Assembly: GCF_028823615.1 (NCBI RefSeq)
Contig: NZ_JAPEHT010000021.1
Coordinates: forward strand, 1-35,160
From: Planococcus sp. A6
GTDB lineage: Bacteria; Bacillota; Bacilli; Bacillales_A; Planococcaceae
Direction of reading: 5' to 3'
DNA: 35,160 nucleotides
Under the pieces are notes generated by a model. That model ran no database searches and was not told the DNA's origin. It saw nothing but the letters and a program-made list of their open reading frames with translations. The translations under genes and the position numbers were made by a program. How positions within the stretch are numbered: position 1 is the stretch's first letter; the number at the start of each line of letters is the position of its first letter. Below, piece after piece: positions 18,154 through 24,767 of this stretch.

Positions 18154-18654
18154 TTAATTGAGCCACCATTCTTTGCGGTCCATTTCCTCCGCAAAATGGG
18201 CATATTCAGAGAGTGTCTCCTCCAATACTTTTTCGCTGCGGGCAAGCATTCGCTCCCTCGCTTTTTTCCGTTTAAAGCGCCGCCCATAGACAGCTTGCAA
18301 TTCGTCGTAGGAGGATTTCAATTCACGGAAACTTGTCGCGAGTTCATCGTCTTCATCCGATAACAGCGAAGCCAGCATACCGATTTTTCCGTAAAGCTCT
18401 TCCACTGTATAACGGTCGCGCTCCTTGTAAAGGATACCGGCTACAATCGATGCGGGCAGCTCTTCGTCGACACCCCGCGCCAAATCCGTCAGCAGTTCAA
18501 TCATGATGCGGCGGTTGCTCGCCAGCGACAGGACATAAAAGATATGGGGAATCTGGTCAACTGGCGTTTCTTCAATATACTCATCGATTTGCCTGATCAA
18601 ATCCTCCGCTTTTAGATGGTCGATGAGAATCCCCAGCCGGTATGTTTCGTACAT
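18154..18654 (-). CDS. Unrecognised 166-aa helical protein
   Basis: I do not recognise this family. The predicted protein (MYETYRLGILIDHLKAEDL...) is acidic and mainly helical in its first 120 residues and ends in a basic stretch (RRFKRKKARERM) followed by a charged tail ending EWWLN. No signal peptide, membrane segment or catalytic motif is visible. The ATG at 18654 is preferred; the frame stays open to a TTG at 18729, but that extension would include the -35/operator palindrome. The ribosome site is weak (GAGAAGA). Its stop lies 68 nt upstream of the SDR start, so it could be the first gene of a three-gene unit. A large palindrome overlaps its promoter. Confidence 0.65.
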   Translation of the reverse strand: MYETYRLGILIDHLKAEDLIRQIDEYIEETPVDQIPHIFYVLSLASNRRIMIELLTDLARGVDEELPASIVAGILYKERDRYTVEELYGKIGMLASLLSDEDDELATSFRELKSSYDELQAVYGRRFKRKKARERMLARSEKVLEETLSEYAHFAEEMDRKEWWLN

Positions 18655-18695
18655 TATGTATCTTCTCAAATCCTCACCGCCATTCCTTAAGTCTC

Positions 18696-18725
18696 TTTTT
18701 ATTTTGACAGATAATTCTGTCAAAA
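18696..18725 (-). promoter_or_regulatory. Promoter with a 24-bp palindromic operator
   Basis: The arms TTTTGACAGA (18702-18711) and TCTGTCAAAA (18716-18725) are perfect inverted repeats around TAAT. On the minus strand the second arm supplies a consensus TTGACA -35 (18718-18723), with TAAAAA 16 nt downstream as a weak -10. A dimeric repressor bound here would mask the -35. The neighbouring XRE-family gene is one candidate for the binding protein, without direct evidence. Confidence 0.5.
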
Positions 18726-18752
18726 ACAATTCATCAATTGTTGTACCGAACG

Positions 18753-18788
18753 AAAAAACCTGTCCTCCTTATTACAGGAGAACAGGCT
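18753..18788 (-). terminator. Intrinsic terminator of the XRE regulator gene
   Basis: On the minus strand CCTGTTCTCCT pairs with AGGAGGACAGG (one mismatch) and is followed by TTTTTT, 23-58 nt after the stop of the gene ending at 18811. Confidence 0.75.
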
Positions 18789-18810
18789 CATGAGTTCACA
18801 CATATATTCA

Positions 18811-19164
18811 TCAAGTCGCCAAGCCATAGCTGCCCATGCGGCGTTTCACTTGGATAAAAGAAGCCGCCTCAGCAAGTTCCGCTTCATTCAATGGCTGGTC
18901 ATCAAGCATTACTGTATATTCGTTCAGGAAATTCGCATTTTGGAGATTAACATTAATCGTGCGGTCGTTGCGGTCCAAAAGACTATCCACAGAAATCTCA
19001 AAGAAATCGGCGAGGCGTTCCAGATGTACAACTGACACTTGTTTCTTTCCGCTTTCATATGCCCATACCGTACTTTTCGCAAAGCCCAAACAGTCTGCAA
19101 GTTCCTCCGGGGAAAGGCCTTTCGCTTCTCTCAAGTCTTTTATTTTTTTGCTTAGTTGCTTCAT
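18811..19164 (-). CDS. XRE-family transcriptional regulator
   Basis: This 117-aa protein has an N-terminal helix-turn-helix of the Cro/CI (XRE) family at about residues 5-62 (KIKDLREAKGLSPEELADCLGFAKSTVWAYESGKK, then LERLADFFEISVDSLL). The C-terminal half (about 65-117) is a short tail with no recognised sensor. It ends near RRMGSYGLAT. AAGGAG lies 12 nt before the ATG. A good promoter precedes it and its own terminator follows, so it is monocistronic. Such small regulators commonly repress their own or neighbouring genes; targets are unknown. Confidence 0.9.
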   Translation of the reverse strand: MKQLSKKIKDLREAKGLSPEELADCLGFAKSTVWAYESGKKQVSVVHLERLADFFEISVDSLLDRNDRTINVNLQNANFLNEYTVMLDDQPLNEAELAEAASFIQVKRRMGSYGLAT

Positions 19165-19205
19165 AGTTGATTCCTGCTCCTTTTAGTAAATTTCTAATTA
19201 TTTTA

Positions 19206-19234
19206 AATATACTGCAATTAAAGTGAATGAGCAA
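19206..19234 (-). promoter_or_regulatory. Sigma-A-type promoter of the XRE gene
   Basis: On the minus strand TTGCTC, a 17-nt spacer and TATATT end 41 nt upstream of the ATG. Confidence 0.55.
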
Positions 19235-19346
19235 TCATTTTATGGATAATTTTTTAAAATAGAATGAATATTTAGTGAACAGTATCTATTTAATATAATA
19301 ATTGGAAATAAAGCAGGTCATAAAGCATTTAAAAACTAAAAAAATC

Positions 19347-19976
19347 TTATTCTTTGATAATTAATCCCAGTTTCCGGGCAAACAACAACGCTTGACCTGT
19401 AGATACTTTGCACCCCGACACCAATTCCATTGTCAATTGTAGTTCTTCGAAGCGGCTTGAACTGAAATCGATTCCTTTCAGGGAAGTTCCTGTGAAGTTC
19501 GCTTCATTTAACTCACTGTCAAGAAACTGCGTGTTTTTCAAATCCACTTCGTAGAAATCTCCCTGCCTGAGAGCACTTTGTTCAAAAATTACATCACTGA
19601 TATGGGAGAAACCAAAAACCGTATAATCAAGCCGGCAGCCTTTAAAGTGCGTATAGCGAATTGTACTTTCAGTGAAATCCGTGCCCAGCAATCTGCAATT
19701 CTCGAACTTCACACGATGGAACACCGCACGGCCTAAATCAGCATTCGATAAATCACAATTGATGAACACAATATCTGCAAACTCACTGCGCTCCCATTCA
19801 CCACCCAAAAAGCGGACATTCTCGAACACCACCCGGTCGAAATGAATTTTTCCTGCCGGCAATTCTTCAGAAACGATTCGGCAGTCATGGACATATCCAT
19901 CATCTAATGCTTCAATAAAAGAAATTGTTTCTAATTCCTTGGGAAGCATCGGTTCCGTTTTCTTGTTCTTCTTCAT
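19347..19976 (-). CDS. Pentapeptide-repeat protein
   Basis: This 209-aa protein is built largely of A(D/N)LXX-like pentapeptide repeats from about residue 45 to 180 (for example VVFENVRF, CDLSNADLGRAVF, CRLLGTDF, CRLDYTVF, SELNEANFTGTSLKGIDFSSSRF), which fold as a right-handed quadrilateral beta-helix. Some relatives (Qnr, MfpA, McbG) mimic DNA and shield gyrase; others have no known role, so this function should not be assumed. AGGAGG at 7-8 nt before the ATG at 19976 fixes the start; the frame continues 64 codons further upstream but would run into the divergent operon's leader. It is transcribed divergently from the DUF1538 operon with 114 nt between the starts. Confidence 0.85.
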   Translation of the reverse strand: MKKNKKTEPMLPKELETISFIEALDDGYVHDCRIVSEELPAGKIHFDRVVFENVRFLGGEWERSEFADIVFINCDLSNADLGRAVFHRVKFENCRLLGTDFTESTIRYTHFKGCRLDYTVFGFSHISDVIFEQSALRQGDFYEVDLKNTQFLDSELNEANFTGTSLKGIDFSSSRFEELQLTMELVSGCKVSTGQALLFARKLGLIIKE

Positions 19977-20090
19977 TATAATTCCTCCTATTCGCTTATG
20001 TTCTTTCTTTAACTTAACGCCTGCAAAGTTCCTTGTCCCATCCGCCGCGAGATATGCAATATCCCAAATCCGCTGCAAAGGAGATGCTGC

Positions 20091-20786
20091 ATGGAAAATG
20101 TCAAAAGTACTTTTAAGGAAGTCGCCTCTGCCATTCTGCCTGTCACGATTGTCGTCGTCTTGCTTCAAGTGTTGATCATCCGCCTGCCGCTCGAAGCGTT
20201 GCTGCAGTTTTTAATCGGGGTCATTTTTGTAGGAACCGGTTTTTTCCTGTTCCTGCTGGGGGTCAATGCAGGGCTGCTCCCGATCGGTGAATTGATCGGC
20301 AAGAAGCTGCCTTTGACCCGCAAGCCATGGCTCATCATCGGGACAGGCCTTGTGCTTGGTCTTGCCGTCACGATTGCCGAACCGGATGTTCGCGTTTTGG
20401 CTAATCAAATCGATGATGTTTCAGGAGGAGATATTTCAAGAAACATCCTCATTCTATCCGTTTCCGTGGGATTGGCGATCTTCGTTGCTTTGGCGATGGT
20501 CCGGACGCTGTTCAGCATCCCAATCCATTATATGCTGATCGGGGGATATACTTTGGTTTTCCTTCTTTCCTTTTTTGTCCCTGAAGCATTCATCCCCATT
20601 TCATTCGATGCAGGCGGCGTTACGACCGGCCCAATGGCAGTGCCTTTCATCTTAGCACTGGGCATCGGCGTCGCTTCCGTGCTGCGATCCGATAAGCCAA
20701 GCAGCGGCGAAGGCTTCGGCTTGATCGGGCTTGCCTCGATCGGGCCCATCATCGCAGTCATGCTCTTGGGGGTGCTGTACCGGTGA
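20091..20786 (+). CDS. DUF1538 membrane protein (first copy)
   Basis: This 231-aa polytopic membrane protein belongs to DUF1538. About seven hydrophobic segments are visible. The family's conserved charged or polar motifs are EPDVRVLANQI near residue 97 and FDAGGVTTGPM near 172-181, both next to membrane segments and good candidates for substrate or ion contacts. AAGGAG lies 7 nt before the ATG. Its stop overlaps the start of the second copy as GTGA, so the two are translationally coupled. Together with the downstream double PII-like protein this suggests a regulated membrane transporter or channel. The substrate is unknown. Confidence 0.85.
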   Translation: MENVKSTFKEVASAILPVTIVVVLLQVLIIRLPLEALLQFLIGVIFVGTGFFLFLLGVNAGLLPIGELIGKKLPLTRKPWLIIGTGLVLGLAVTIAEPDVRVLANQIDDVSGGDISRNILILSVSVGLAIFVALAMVRTLFSIPIHYMLIGGYTLVFLLSFFVPEAFIPISFDAGGVTTGPMAVPFILALGIGVASVLRSDKPSSGEGFGLIGLASIGPIIAVMLLGVLYR

Positions 20787-21526
20787 ACTTGCATATCTTC
20801 CAGGGTTTTGGGGAAGTGCTGATTGAAGTCAGCATGGCTCTCCTCCCACTTGTCGTGTTTTTCAGCGTATTTCAATTGTTCATGCTCAAATTGCCGAAAG
20901 AACGCGTTCTGCAAACTGGTCTCGGTTTTATTTTGACATTTTTCGGATTGGCTTTTTTCCTTCAAGGCGTCCATATCGGCTTCATGCCCTTCGGTGAATT
21001 GATGGGGGCGGAACTTGGGGAGTGGCAGTATCGCTGGGCAATCATTCCGATTGGCTTCATGCTTGGCTTTGTGGCAACATTCGCCGAACCCGCTGTCCGC
21101 ATCATGAATGAGGAAGTCGACCGTGAAACGGGCGGTTATATTTCCTCGCAGATCATGCTCTACACCTTATCGACGGGGGTCGGCTTATCCATCGCTTTGT
21201 CGATGCTGCGGATATTGACAGGCTGGTCGATCTGGTATTTCATCCTGCCAGGTTATATTCTCGCACTGATCCTGATTTTCTTCTCCACCCGGACATTTAT
21301 CGCAATCGCCTTTGATTCAGGCGGTGTCGCTACCGGCCCAATGACCGTCACGTTTATCGTCTCAGTAGCAGTCGGCATCGCTTCTGTAACAGAAGGAAGA
21401 GATCCACTTGTCGATGGCTTCGGGATGATCGCCCTTGTGGCATTGACGCCGATTATCGCCGTTCTCGTTGTCGGCTTACTCTTTAACCGAAAGGCAGGGA
21501 ATCAAAACCATGAATCTGAATCATAG
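20783..21526 (+). CDS. DUF1538 membrane protein (second copy)
   Basis: This 247-aa protein is a paralogue of the upstream gene, with the same layout of about seven membrane segments and the same motifs: EPAVRIMNEEVDRETGG near residue 101 and FDSGGVATGPM near 177-187. It starts with GTG inside the stop of the first copy (4-nt overlap), and its own end overlaps the PII-like gene start by 17 nt. The tandem, coupled arrangement suggests that the two form a hetero-oligomer (inference). The loop between the membrane segments near residues 75-85 (ELGEWQYRW) and the motif region differ from the first copy, so the two halves are not interchangeable. Confidence 0.85.
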   Translation: MNLHIFQGFGEVLIEVSMALLPLVVFFSVFQLFMLKLPKERVLQTGLGFILTFFGLAFFLQGVHIGFMPFGELMGAELGEWQYRWAIIPIGFMLGFVATFAEPAVRIMNEEVDRETGGYISSQIMLYTLSTGVGLSIALSMLRILTGWSIWYFILPGYILALILIFFSTRTFIAIAFDSGGVATGPMTVTFIVSVAVGIASVTEGRDPLVDGFGMIALVALTPIIAVLVVGLLFNRKAGNQNHESES

Positions 21527-22199
21527 ACTGATGATTGCCATTGTAAAACGCGGCGCTTCAAGGGAGGTCATCGCAGCAGCGAAAGAAGCCGGCGCTGATG
21601 GGGCGACGGTGCTGTATGCAGAAGGGATCGGAAGAAACGAAAAACCTACGTTCCTCGGGCTCCCCGCTACACACGAAAAAGATGTCATCTTTATCGCCGT
21701 CGACGGTGAAATTGAATTTGCCGTCGCCGAAGCGATCAGCCATGCCGGAAAGCTGGGGAAATCCGGTTACGGTCTCGGCTTTACTATCCACCTCAGCCAA
21801 TTGCTGGGGGTTCCCCACCTAAACGACCGCGAAGACGATCGAAAAAAGATGCGAGGAGTGGAAAAAATGCCAGAACCGAAAGATTTTCAGTTGATTGTGA
21901 CCATCGTCAATTCCGGGGATTCCGGGCAAGTCGTCAAAGCAGCTGCAAACGCCGGCGCTGAAGGCGGGACCATCCTGGAAGGGCGAGGCACCGGAGTCAA
22001 CGAACAGAAGAAATTCATGAACTTTACGATTGACCCGGAAAAAGATGTCGTCCTGACATTGGTGCCGGCCGTGTTTGCCGAAAAAGTTGTTGCAAGCATC
22101 GAACAAGCCGTCGACCTCGACGCTCCAGGAAAAGGCATCGCCTTCTTGATCGACGTGGAAAACGTGTTTGGGGTCAATCATTCCTCTTTGAATCCATAA
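21510..22199 (+). CDS. Tandem PII-like signalling protein
   Basis: This 229-aa protein contains two PII-family domains in one chain. Domain 1 covers about residues 1-105 (LMIAIVKRGASREVIAAAKEAGADGATVLYAEGIG) and domain 2 about 122-225 (QLIVTIVNSGDSGQVVKAAANAGAEGGTILEGRGTG), joined by a charged linker (REDDRKKMRGVEKM). Both have the PII beta-alpha-beta pattern. Domain 2 ends with APGKGIAFLIDV, close to the nucleotide-binding GxGKIFV strand of classical PII. The T-loops are short and lack the uridylylated Tyr of GlnB/GlnK. PII proteins are trimers that read ATP/ADP and often 2-oxoglutarate and gate partner proteins. The ATG at 21510 with AGGGA at 9 nt is preferred over an earlier in-frame start inside the second DUF1538 gene. 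The partners are probably the two DUF1538 proteins. Confidence 0.85.
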   Translation: MNLNHRLMIAIVKRGASREVIAAAKEAGADGATVLYAEGIGRNEKPTFLGLPATHEKDVIFIAVDGEIEFAVAEAISHAGKLGKSGYGLGFTIHLSQLLGVPHLNDREDDRKKMRGVEKMPEPKDFQLIVTIVNSGDSGQVVKAAANAGAEGGTILEGRGTGVNEQKKFMNFTIDPEKDVVLTLVPAVFAEKVVASIEQAVDLDAPGKGIAFLIDVENVFGVNHSSLNP

Positions 22200-22200
22200 G

Positions 22201-22233
22201 AAAAACCGGTGAGCTCAAGACTCACCGGTTTTT
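22201..22233 (+). terminator. Bidirectional terminator after the PII-like gene
   Basis: AAAAACCGGTGAG and CTCACCGGTTTTT are perfect inverted arms around a 7-nt loop, starting 2 nt after the stop. The same hairpin has a T run on the minus strand and directly follows the stop of a small minus-strand frame. Confidence 0.9.
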
Positions 22234-22326
22234 CTATTTAATCACGTTCTGCGCCGTGCCCTTTGGAGTTGGCGGCTTTCCGTAGAGCTTCGTTTCAGCG
22301 TTTTCGTTATCTTTCATTTCGTTCAT
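22234..22326 (-). CDS. Possible 30-aa small protein
   Basis: A short frame encodes MNEMKDNENAETKLYGK followed by PPTPKGTAQNVIK, a hydrophilic 30-residue peptide. Its stop codon directly adjoins the bidirectional hairpin at 22201-22233, the arrangement expected for a real convergent gene. Two ATGs (22326 and 22317) are possible, both with weak ribosome sites. It resembles in style the tiny soluble proteins of Bacillales (spore or stress related), but I recognise no family. Confidence 0.3.
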   Translation of the reverse strand: MNEMKDNENAETKLYGKPPTPKGTAQNVIK

Positions 22327-22416
22327 TCATTTCCATGCCATCATTTCCCTCTTCACACCCTTACTTTTAAATAAAGCTATTTTCTGCCAATTCATCCCAT
22401 CTAAGCACGCTCATTG

Positions 22417-22445
22417 TTTATAGAAAGCTCTCTTCACCATGTGAA
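22417..22445 (-). promoter_or_regulatory. Possible promoter for the 30-aa frame
   Basis: On the minus strand TTCACA, a 17-nt spacer and TATAAA lie about 90 nt upstream of the small frame. Confidence 0.25.
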
Positions 22446-22532
22446 AATCAAACCCACCTTCCTTGGAATAGACAAATCCCGCTGGATATGGAAAACTAGA
22501 ATGGAATCGACTAACAGAAAGCAGGGCTAGAA

Positions 22533-23720
22533 ATGAGCGTTACCTTGAAAGAGAAAGGGAGATGGGACCCTTTGAAAGTTTTTTTGAAAGTATCAGCGGC
22601 CTATATTCTCTCACGGTTTTACCGAAATGCAAAAGGCCCGAAAATCGCCCTGGTAGGAGGAAACCTCGGAGAAAAATACGAAGACAATGCTTCCGTATTC
22701 CATAAATATTTGGTGAATAACCATGCCGAACAAGTCACGGCTTATTGGATGTATGACCCGTCGACCGATTATGCGAAAAACGGGCAGATCCCGAATGCCG
22801 TACCGCTTGGCAGCTTCCGCAATTACTTGCTGTTTTTCCGCGCTGATTACACGTTTCATGGGCATTCCTTGCTTTATGATATCGTGCCATCCGCCGATAA
22901 ATTCTTGAACTTAAACAGCCGGACGATCATCACGCACGTCAGCCACGGCATCGAAGGCTTCAAGAAAATCCTCATCCAAAAAGAGGATATTCCCCTCCTC
23001 AAGCGGACAGATTACTTTAACTGCGCTTCGCGCTATGAATACGAGTTGAAACGCGACAAATGGAAAATCCCTGAAGAAAAACTCATCATCACCGGATTCC
23101 CCCGTTTTGATCGCTACTTGCCAAACCAGCCGCCAAAAGAGATGAAGCGCATCTTGATGATGATGACTTGGCGCGAATGGCTGTTTGACCTCTCAAGGGA
23201 AGAATTTCTCGAAAGCAATTACTTCCGCAGCACGATCGGCTTATTGGAGCACGAAGGAATACGAAATCTCCTGAAATCCAACGGCATCCATCTCCAAATC
23301 GCCTTGCACCCGTTCATGAAGCGATTTGAAGAACATTTCTTTCCGCTTGCCGACCAGGATTACGGCATCGAATTCCTGGATTTCAATCACGCATCCATCG
23401 AGCGCTCGATCGAAGAAAACGATATGCTGCTGACGGACATCACCAGCGTCTCCTGGGACTTCCTGTATTTGAATAAACCGATCATCTTCTTTATGTTCGA
23501 CCAACAGGAATATACGGAAAAGCGCGGTTCCTATCTCGACCTCGATAAAGATTTATATGGATATAGGTCTCCGACAGTAGAAGATGTCTACAACACGCTC
23601 ACCTATATGGTCGAAAATAATATTACACATAACGAATGGTACGGGAAAGCCGATGAGTATATCGACTATTTCGACCAAAATAATTGCAAACGCTTGGCAC
23701 AACGCGTCATGAACGTTTGA
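22533..23720 (+). CDS. CDP-glycerol glycerophosphotransferase family protein (TagB/TagF-like)
   Basis: This 395-aa protein matches the glycerophosphotransferase family that transfers glycerol-phosphate (or ribitol-phosphate) from the CDP-activated form to a growing teichoic acid or related glycopolymer at the inner membrane face. Family landmarks are THVSHGIEGFKK (His138-Gly139), GFPRFDRYL, IALHPF and the C-terminal LLTDITSVSWDFLYLNKPIIFFMFD block, which corresponds to the (T)DYSS.xFD CDP-glycerol contact. It is shorter than two-domain polymerases such as TagF, so a primase-like or single-addition role is more likely. The ATG follows AGCAGGG. It stands alone, with a parS-like site and a terminator immediately after it; no other teichoic acid gene is adjacent. 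Confidence 0.85.
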   Translation: MSVTLKEKGRWDPLKVFLKVSAAYILSRFYRNAKGPKIALVGGNLGEKYEDNASVFHKYLVNNHAEQVTAYWMYDPSTDYAKNGQIPNAVPLGSFRNYLLFFRADYTFHGHSLLYDIVPSADKFLNLNSRTIITHVSHGIEGFKKILIQKEDIPLLKRTDYFNCASRYEYELKRDKWKIPEEKLIITGFPRFDRYLPNQPPKEMKRILMMMTWREWLFDLSREEFLESNYFRSTIGLLEHEGIRNLLKSNGIHLQIALHPFMKRFEEHFFPLADQDYGIEFLDFNHASIERSIEENDMLLTDITSVSWDFLYLNKPIIFFMFDQQEYTEKRGSYLDLDKDLYGYRSPTVEDVYNTLTYMVENNITHNEWYGKADEYIDYFDQNNCKRLAQRVMNV

Positions 23721-23721
23721 A

Positions 23722-23737
23722 TGTTTCACGTGGAACT
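23722..23737. other. parS: parS-like ParB/Spo0J binding site
   Basis: TGTTTCACGTGGAACT matches 15 of 16 positions of the reverse complement of the B. subtilis parS form TGTTCCACGTGAAACA; only the last base differs. The central CACGTG is intact. It lies one base after the stop codon of the glycerophosphotransferase gene, outside any reading frame. Function as a ParB loading site is inferred. Confidence 0.6.
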
Positions 23738-23749
23738 CTATTTTGAGAC

Positions 23750-23794
23750 AAAAACCGGCAAACCTGAGATCGTTTCAGGCTTGCCGGTTTTTTT
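23750..23794. terminator. Bidirectional terminator between the glycerophosphotransferase gene and exoA
   Basis: AAAAACCGGCAA..CCTGA pairs with TCAGG..TTGCCGGTTTTT and has T runs on both strands. It serves the plus-strand gene ending at 23720 and exoA, which ends at 23828. Confidence 0.9.
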
Positions 23795-23827
23795 ACCGTT
23801 TAACGGATGAATAACATGAATAATCCT

Positions 23828-24592
23828 TTAAGACGATAGATCGCCCAGTTGCAGTTCCACAGGGCAATGATCCGAGCCGTGTACACCTGTATGAATCGAC
23901 GCGCTCTTCATTTTTCCGACGAGACGGTTGGAAGCGATGAAGTAATCGATGCGCCAGCCGACATTCTTCTCCCGGCAATTCGAACGATACGACCACCATG
24001 AATAATGTCCGCCTTCATCCGGGTGGAAATGGCGGAACGTATCCACGAAACCGGTGCCGAGGAAATCGTTGATCTTGCCTCGCTCTTCTGGCGTGAATCC
24101 CGAATTCTTTTTATTGGCTTTCGGATTTTTCAAATCGATTTCCTGATGCGCCACGTTCAGGTCCCCGCATAAAATAACAGGCTTTTCGAGGTCCAATTGC
24201 TGGATATACGAAAGCAGCTTGTCTTCCCATAAGAGCCGGTACGAGAGGCGAAGCAGCCCATGCTGGGAGTTCGGCGTGTAGCTATTGACCAAATAAAATT
24301 CAGGGAACTCCAATGTGATCAGCCTGCCTTCTGTATCATGCTCCTCGAGACCGACCCCATAATGGACATTCAATGGGCGCTGTTTGGTGAAAACCGCAGT
24401 TCCTGAATAGCCTTTCTTCTGTGCATAATTCCAATATGTATGATAACCCGGAAGCTCCAAATCAATCTGGCCTTCCTGCAATTTAATTTCCTGGACGCAC
24501 AAGATATCCGCATCCACTGTCTCGAAGAAATCCATAAACCCTTTTTTCATCACGGCCCGCAGGCCATTTACATTCCATGATACCAACTTCAT
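23828..24592 (-). CDS. exoA: Exodeoxyribonuclease III (AP endonuclease ExoA)
   Basis: This 254-aa protein cleaves DNA at abasic sites and removes 3' blocking groups in base excision repair. It has the exonuclease-endonuclease-phosphatase fold with all expected motifs: the N-terminal LVSWNVNGLRA, the metal-binding Glu in CVQEIKLQ, NSYTPNSQ, the GDLNVAHQEIDLKNP block, RIDYFIAS and the catalytic Asp-His pair in GSDHCPVEL. Its length matches the family. The ATG at 24592 gives the family's usual MKLVSWN start; a GTG three codons earlier is also possible and neither has a strong ribosome site. Confidence 0.94.
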   Translation of the reverse strand: MKLVSWNVNGLRAVMKKGFMDFFETVDADILCVQEIKLQEGQIDLELPGYHTYWNYAQKKGYSGTAVFTKQRPLNVHYGVGLEEHDTEGRLITLEFPEFYLVNSYTPNSQHGLLRLSYRLLWEDKLLSYIQQLDLEKPVILCGDLNVAHQEIDLKNPKANKKNSGFTPEERGKINDFLGTGFVDTFRHFHPDEGGHYSWWSYRSNCREKNVGWRIDYFIASNRLVGKMKSASIHTGVHGSDHCPVELQLGDLSS

Positions 24593-24767
24593 CCCACTCA
24601 CTCACTTTCTGTCATCAGTGTAGCGGAATAAAGGCTTCGCCTCAAATACGGAGGTCTCGATTTCTTCGGACTTAGATTGTAAAATTTCAGCAAATATTCA
24701 GTCAAAACTGTCTTTTTTTAGAGTCTGTCTTGTACAATAGACTTAATGAAAAAGGGGGCCTTCGGCT

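Larger units (their letters stand above)
22200..22532. other. Intergenic region after the PII-like gene
   Basis: These 333 nt hold a bidirectional terminator (22201-22233), a possible 30-codon minus-strand gene (22234-22326) with a possible promoter (22417-22445), and the leader of the downstream glycerophosphotransferase gene, for which I see no convincing promoter. Confidence 0.55.

Noticed and set aside
19977-20168. 64-codon N-terminal extension of the pentapeptide protein
   Set aside because: It would overlap the start of the divergent DUF1538 gene, and a perfect AGGAGG precedes the internal ATG at 19976.
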